NCBI GenBank assembly: GCA_905478225.1
Contig: CAJQHR010000024.1
Location: 1 to 64,000 of the forward strand
Origin: an uncultured Crocinitomix sp.
Lineage (GTDB): Bacteria; Bacteroidota; Bacteroidia; Flavobacteriales_D; Crocinitomicaceae
Direction of reading: 5' to 3'
DNA: 64,000 nt
Part shown: positions 62,775 through 64,000 of the stretch, piece by piece
Layout: each line of letters opens with the position of its first letter
Position numbering within the stretch: position 1 is the first letter of the stretch
The notes under the pieces: model-generated
Told to the model about the DNA's origin: nothing
The model's database searches: none
Seen by the model: only the letters and a program-made list of their open reading frames with translations
Position numbers and translations under genes: made by a program

Positions 62775-64000
62775 ATGGACAAATTTACATTTGTAGGAAA
62801 TGGTGATGTCAACGCCATTGACGATCTTTACGAAAGGTATAAAGCGAATCCCGAATCTGTTGATATTGAATGGGCGCGTTTCTTTGAAGGGGTTGATTTT
62901 GCTAAAACAGATTTTGAATCTGAAGAAGCAGGGGGAATCATTCCAGAAATTTTCCAAAAAGAGCTAAAAGTATTGAGTTTAATTGAAGACTACAGGTATC
63001 GTGGTCATCTATTTACGCACACCAATCCTGTGCGTGAGCGGAGACAATATAAGCCCACATTGGCGATAGAAAACTTTGGTTTAGAGCAATCTGATCTAAA
63101 AGTGGTTTTTCAAGCGGGAATTGAAATTGGGTCTGGTGCTGCAACATTAGAAGCAATTATTCAACATTTAGAAGATACGTATTGCCAATCAATTGGTCTT
63201 GAATACGCTTACATCCGTGTTTCTGAACGCTTGAAATGGTTGAGAGAAAAAATCGAATTACAAAACAGACCAACCTATAGCGCTGTTAACAAAAAAGAAA
63301 TTTTCGCAAAATTGAATAATGCGGCTGTTTTTGAGCGTTTTCTTCATAAGAAATATGTGGGTCAAAAACGATTTTCATTAGAAGGAGGCGAATCTTTAAT
63401 TCCTTGTTTAGACGCACTAATCCAAATGGGCGCCGAGAAAGGGGCAAGGGAGTTTGTTATTGGTATGGCTCACCGCGGTAGGTTAAATACCCTCGTAAAC
63501 ATCATGGGTAAAGACTATGAGTCGATTTTCAACGAATTTGATGGAAAAGAATTTGATTCTGACGATAGTTTTGATGGTGATGTGAAATATCACCTAGGAT
63601 ATTCTAATAATATTGTCACAACAGCTGGGCATGAGGTGCGACTAACTATGGCACCAAACCCGTCGCATTTAGAAGCGGTTGCTCCGGTTGTTTTAGGAAT
63701 TGTCCGTTCTCGAATTGATAATGTCTTTAAAGAGGAAGACGCCGTTATACCAATTATTATTCACGGTGATGCAGCAATTGCTGGTCAAGGACTCGCCTAT
63801 GAGGTGACTCAAATGGCGCAGTTGGATGGTTATAGAGCCGGCGGTTCAATTCACATTGTGGTGAATAATCAAGTTGGCTTTACTACAAATTATTTGGATG
63901 GTAGATCTTCTACCTACTGCACAGATGTGGCAAAAGTGACTCTTTCTCCAGTTTTCCATGTCAATGGAGACGATATTGAGGCCGTGATTCAAACCATACA
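62775..64000 (+). CDS. sucA: 2-oxoglutarate dehydrogenase E1 component, partial at the right edge
   Basis: ATG 62775, 408 codons visible of about 900, with the frame open to the edge. Features: N-terminal DDLYERYKANPESVDIEWAR segment used to bind E2, IEDYRYRGHLFTHTNPVRER, then GMAHRGRLNTLVNI and the thiamine-diphosphate/Mg site HGDAAIAGQG with NNQVGFTT. It decarboxylates 2-oxoglutarate and passes the succinyl group to lipoyl-E2 in the TCA cycle. sucB probably lies beyond the window. Confidence 0.95.
   Translation, partial: MDKFTFVGNGDVNAIDDLYERYKANPESVDIEWARFFEGVDFAKTDFESEEAGGIIPEIFQKELKVLSLIEDYRYRGHLFTHTNPVRERRQYKPTLAIENFGLEQSDLKVVFQAGIEIGSGAATLEAIIQHLEDTYCQSIGLEYAYIRVSERLKWLREKIELQNRPTYSAVNKKEIFAKLNNAAVFERFLHKKYVGQKRFSLEGGESLIPCLDALIQMGAEKGAREFVIGMAHRGRLNTLVNIMGKDYESIFNEFDGKEFDSDDSFDGDVKYHLGYSNNIVTTAGHEVRLTMAPNPSHLEAVAPVVLGIVRSRIDNVFKEEDAVIPIIIHGDAAIAGQGLAYEVTQMAQLDGYRAGGSIHIVVNNQVGFTTNYLDGRSSTYCTDVAKVTLSPVFHVNGDDIEAVIQTI

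Noticed and set aside
1-64000. tRNA, rRNA, CRISPR, integron or prophage modules
   Set aside because: I looked for cloverleaf-like segments, arrays, integrases and phage genes and found none. A tRNA scan would be needed to exclude an isolated tRNA.

Overview
The window reads as chromosomal DNA of a marine or aquatic member of the Bacteroidota, most likely Flavobacteriales (Crocinitomicaceae- or Cryomorphaceae-like). The evidence is: AT-rich composition; genes for type IX secretion (T9SS) cargo carrying gliding-motility C-terminal domains (type B) or a type A sorting tail; SprB repeats; DUF4292, DUF2480 and DksA-like proteins of the Bacteroidota kind; TAnnTTTG promoter boxes instead of classic -10 boxes; and few Shine-Dalgarno sites with several TTG starts. 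The assignment is inferred from gene content only. I saw no rRNA, tRNA or CRISPR array.

Layout. 1-127: end of an IS3-family element with the broken start of its orfA. 445-2741: small lipoproteins, a 40-codon membrane ORF with a strong terminator, a truncated TerB-like gene and an outer-membrane barrel. 2807-5504: LytTR response regulator with a LytS-type TPR histidine kinase. 5687-8610: vWA lipoprotein, rhodanese, DUF1456 protein and a patch of decayed genes. 8632-16608: TPR lipoprotein, RhlE helicase divergent from a DUF2480 gene, SDR epimerase, a cyclophilin-FKBP fusion, heme A synthase and glutathione peroxidase, with an unexplained double inverted repeat. 16907-20472: two barrel proteins and a PKD-type T9SS cargo protein. 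20785-24710: DinB, two lipoproteins, and a sigma factor paired with an anti-sigma-like protein that carries a TonB C-terminal domain.

24736-32439 is a seven-gene leftward envelope run (enoyl-CoA hydratase, flippase, dUTPase, sugar nucleotidyltransferase, TPR lipoprotein, DUF4292 lipoprotein, EnvC-like activator). 32667-32891 is the remnant of a T9SS type B gene. 32888-35581 is a leftward operon yicC-gmk-nadD-hemJ. 36083-42047 holds two tandem, duplicated Ig-like-repeat surface proteins with near-identical promoters. 42141-43308 is a frameshifted repeat protein. 43378-53118: uvrC, an M43 metalloprotease, nitroreductase, DksA-like regulator, lspA, the hemA-hemC-hemD operon and a large helical-repeat protein. 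53296-64000: a DnaE-type polymerase, aspartate kinase, a 1418-residue SprB-repeat surface protein, a small unknown gene and the start of sucA, which runs off the right edge.

Themes. Heme synthesis recurs: hemA, hemC, hemD and hemJ supply it and heme A synthase modifies it. Five intact T9SS cargo genes and one dead one show a strong investment in surface proteins; three intact ones share the same promoter shape (TTG, 20 bases, TATATTTG), which also fixes their true starts. The most unusual items are the anti-sigma/TonB fusion, the two paralogues that differ in Ig-repeat number (5 against 7), the gene graveyard at 7935-8610, and the extragenic repeat that now encodes the C-terminal tail of the DnaE polymerase. 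I did not find a clear new defence or mobile system.
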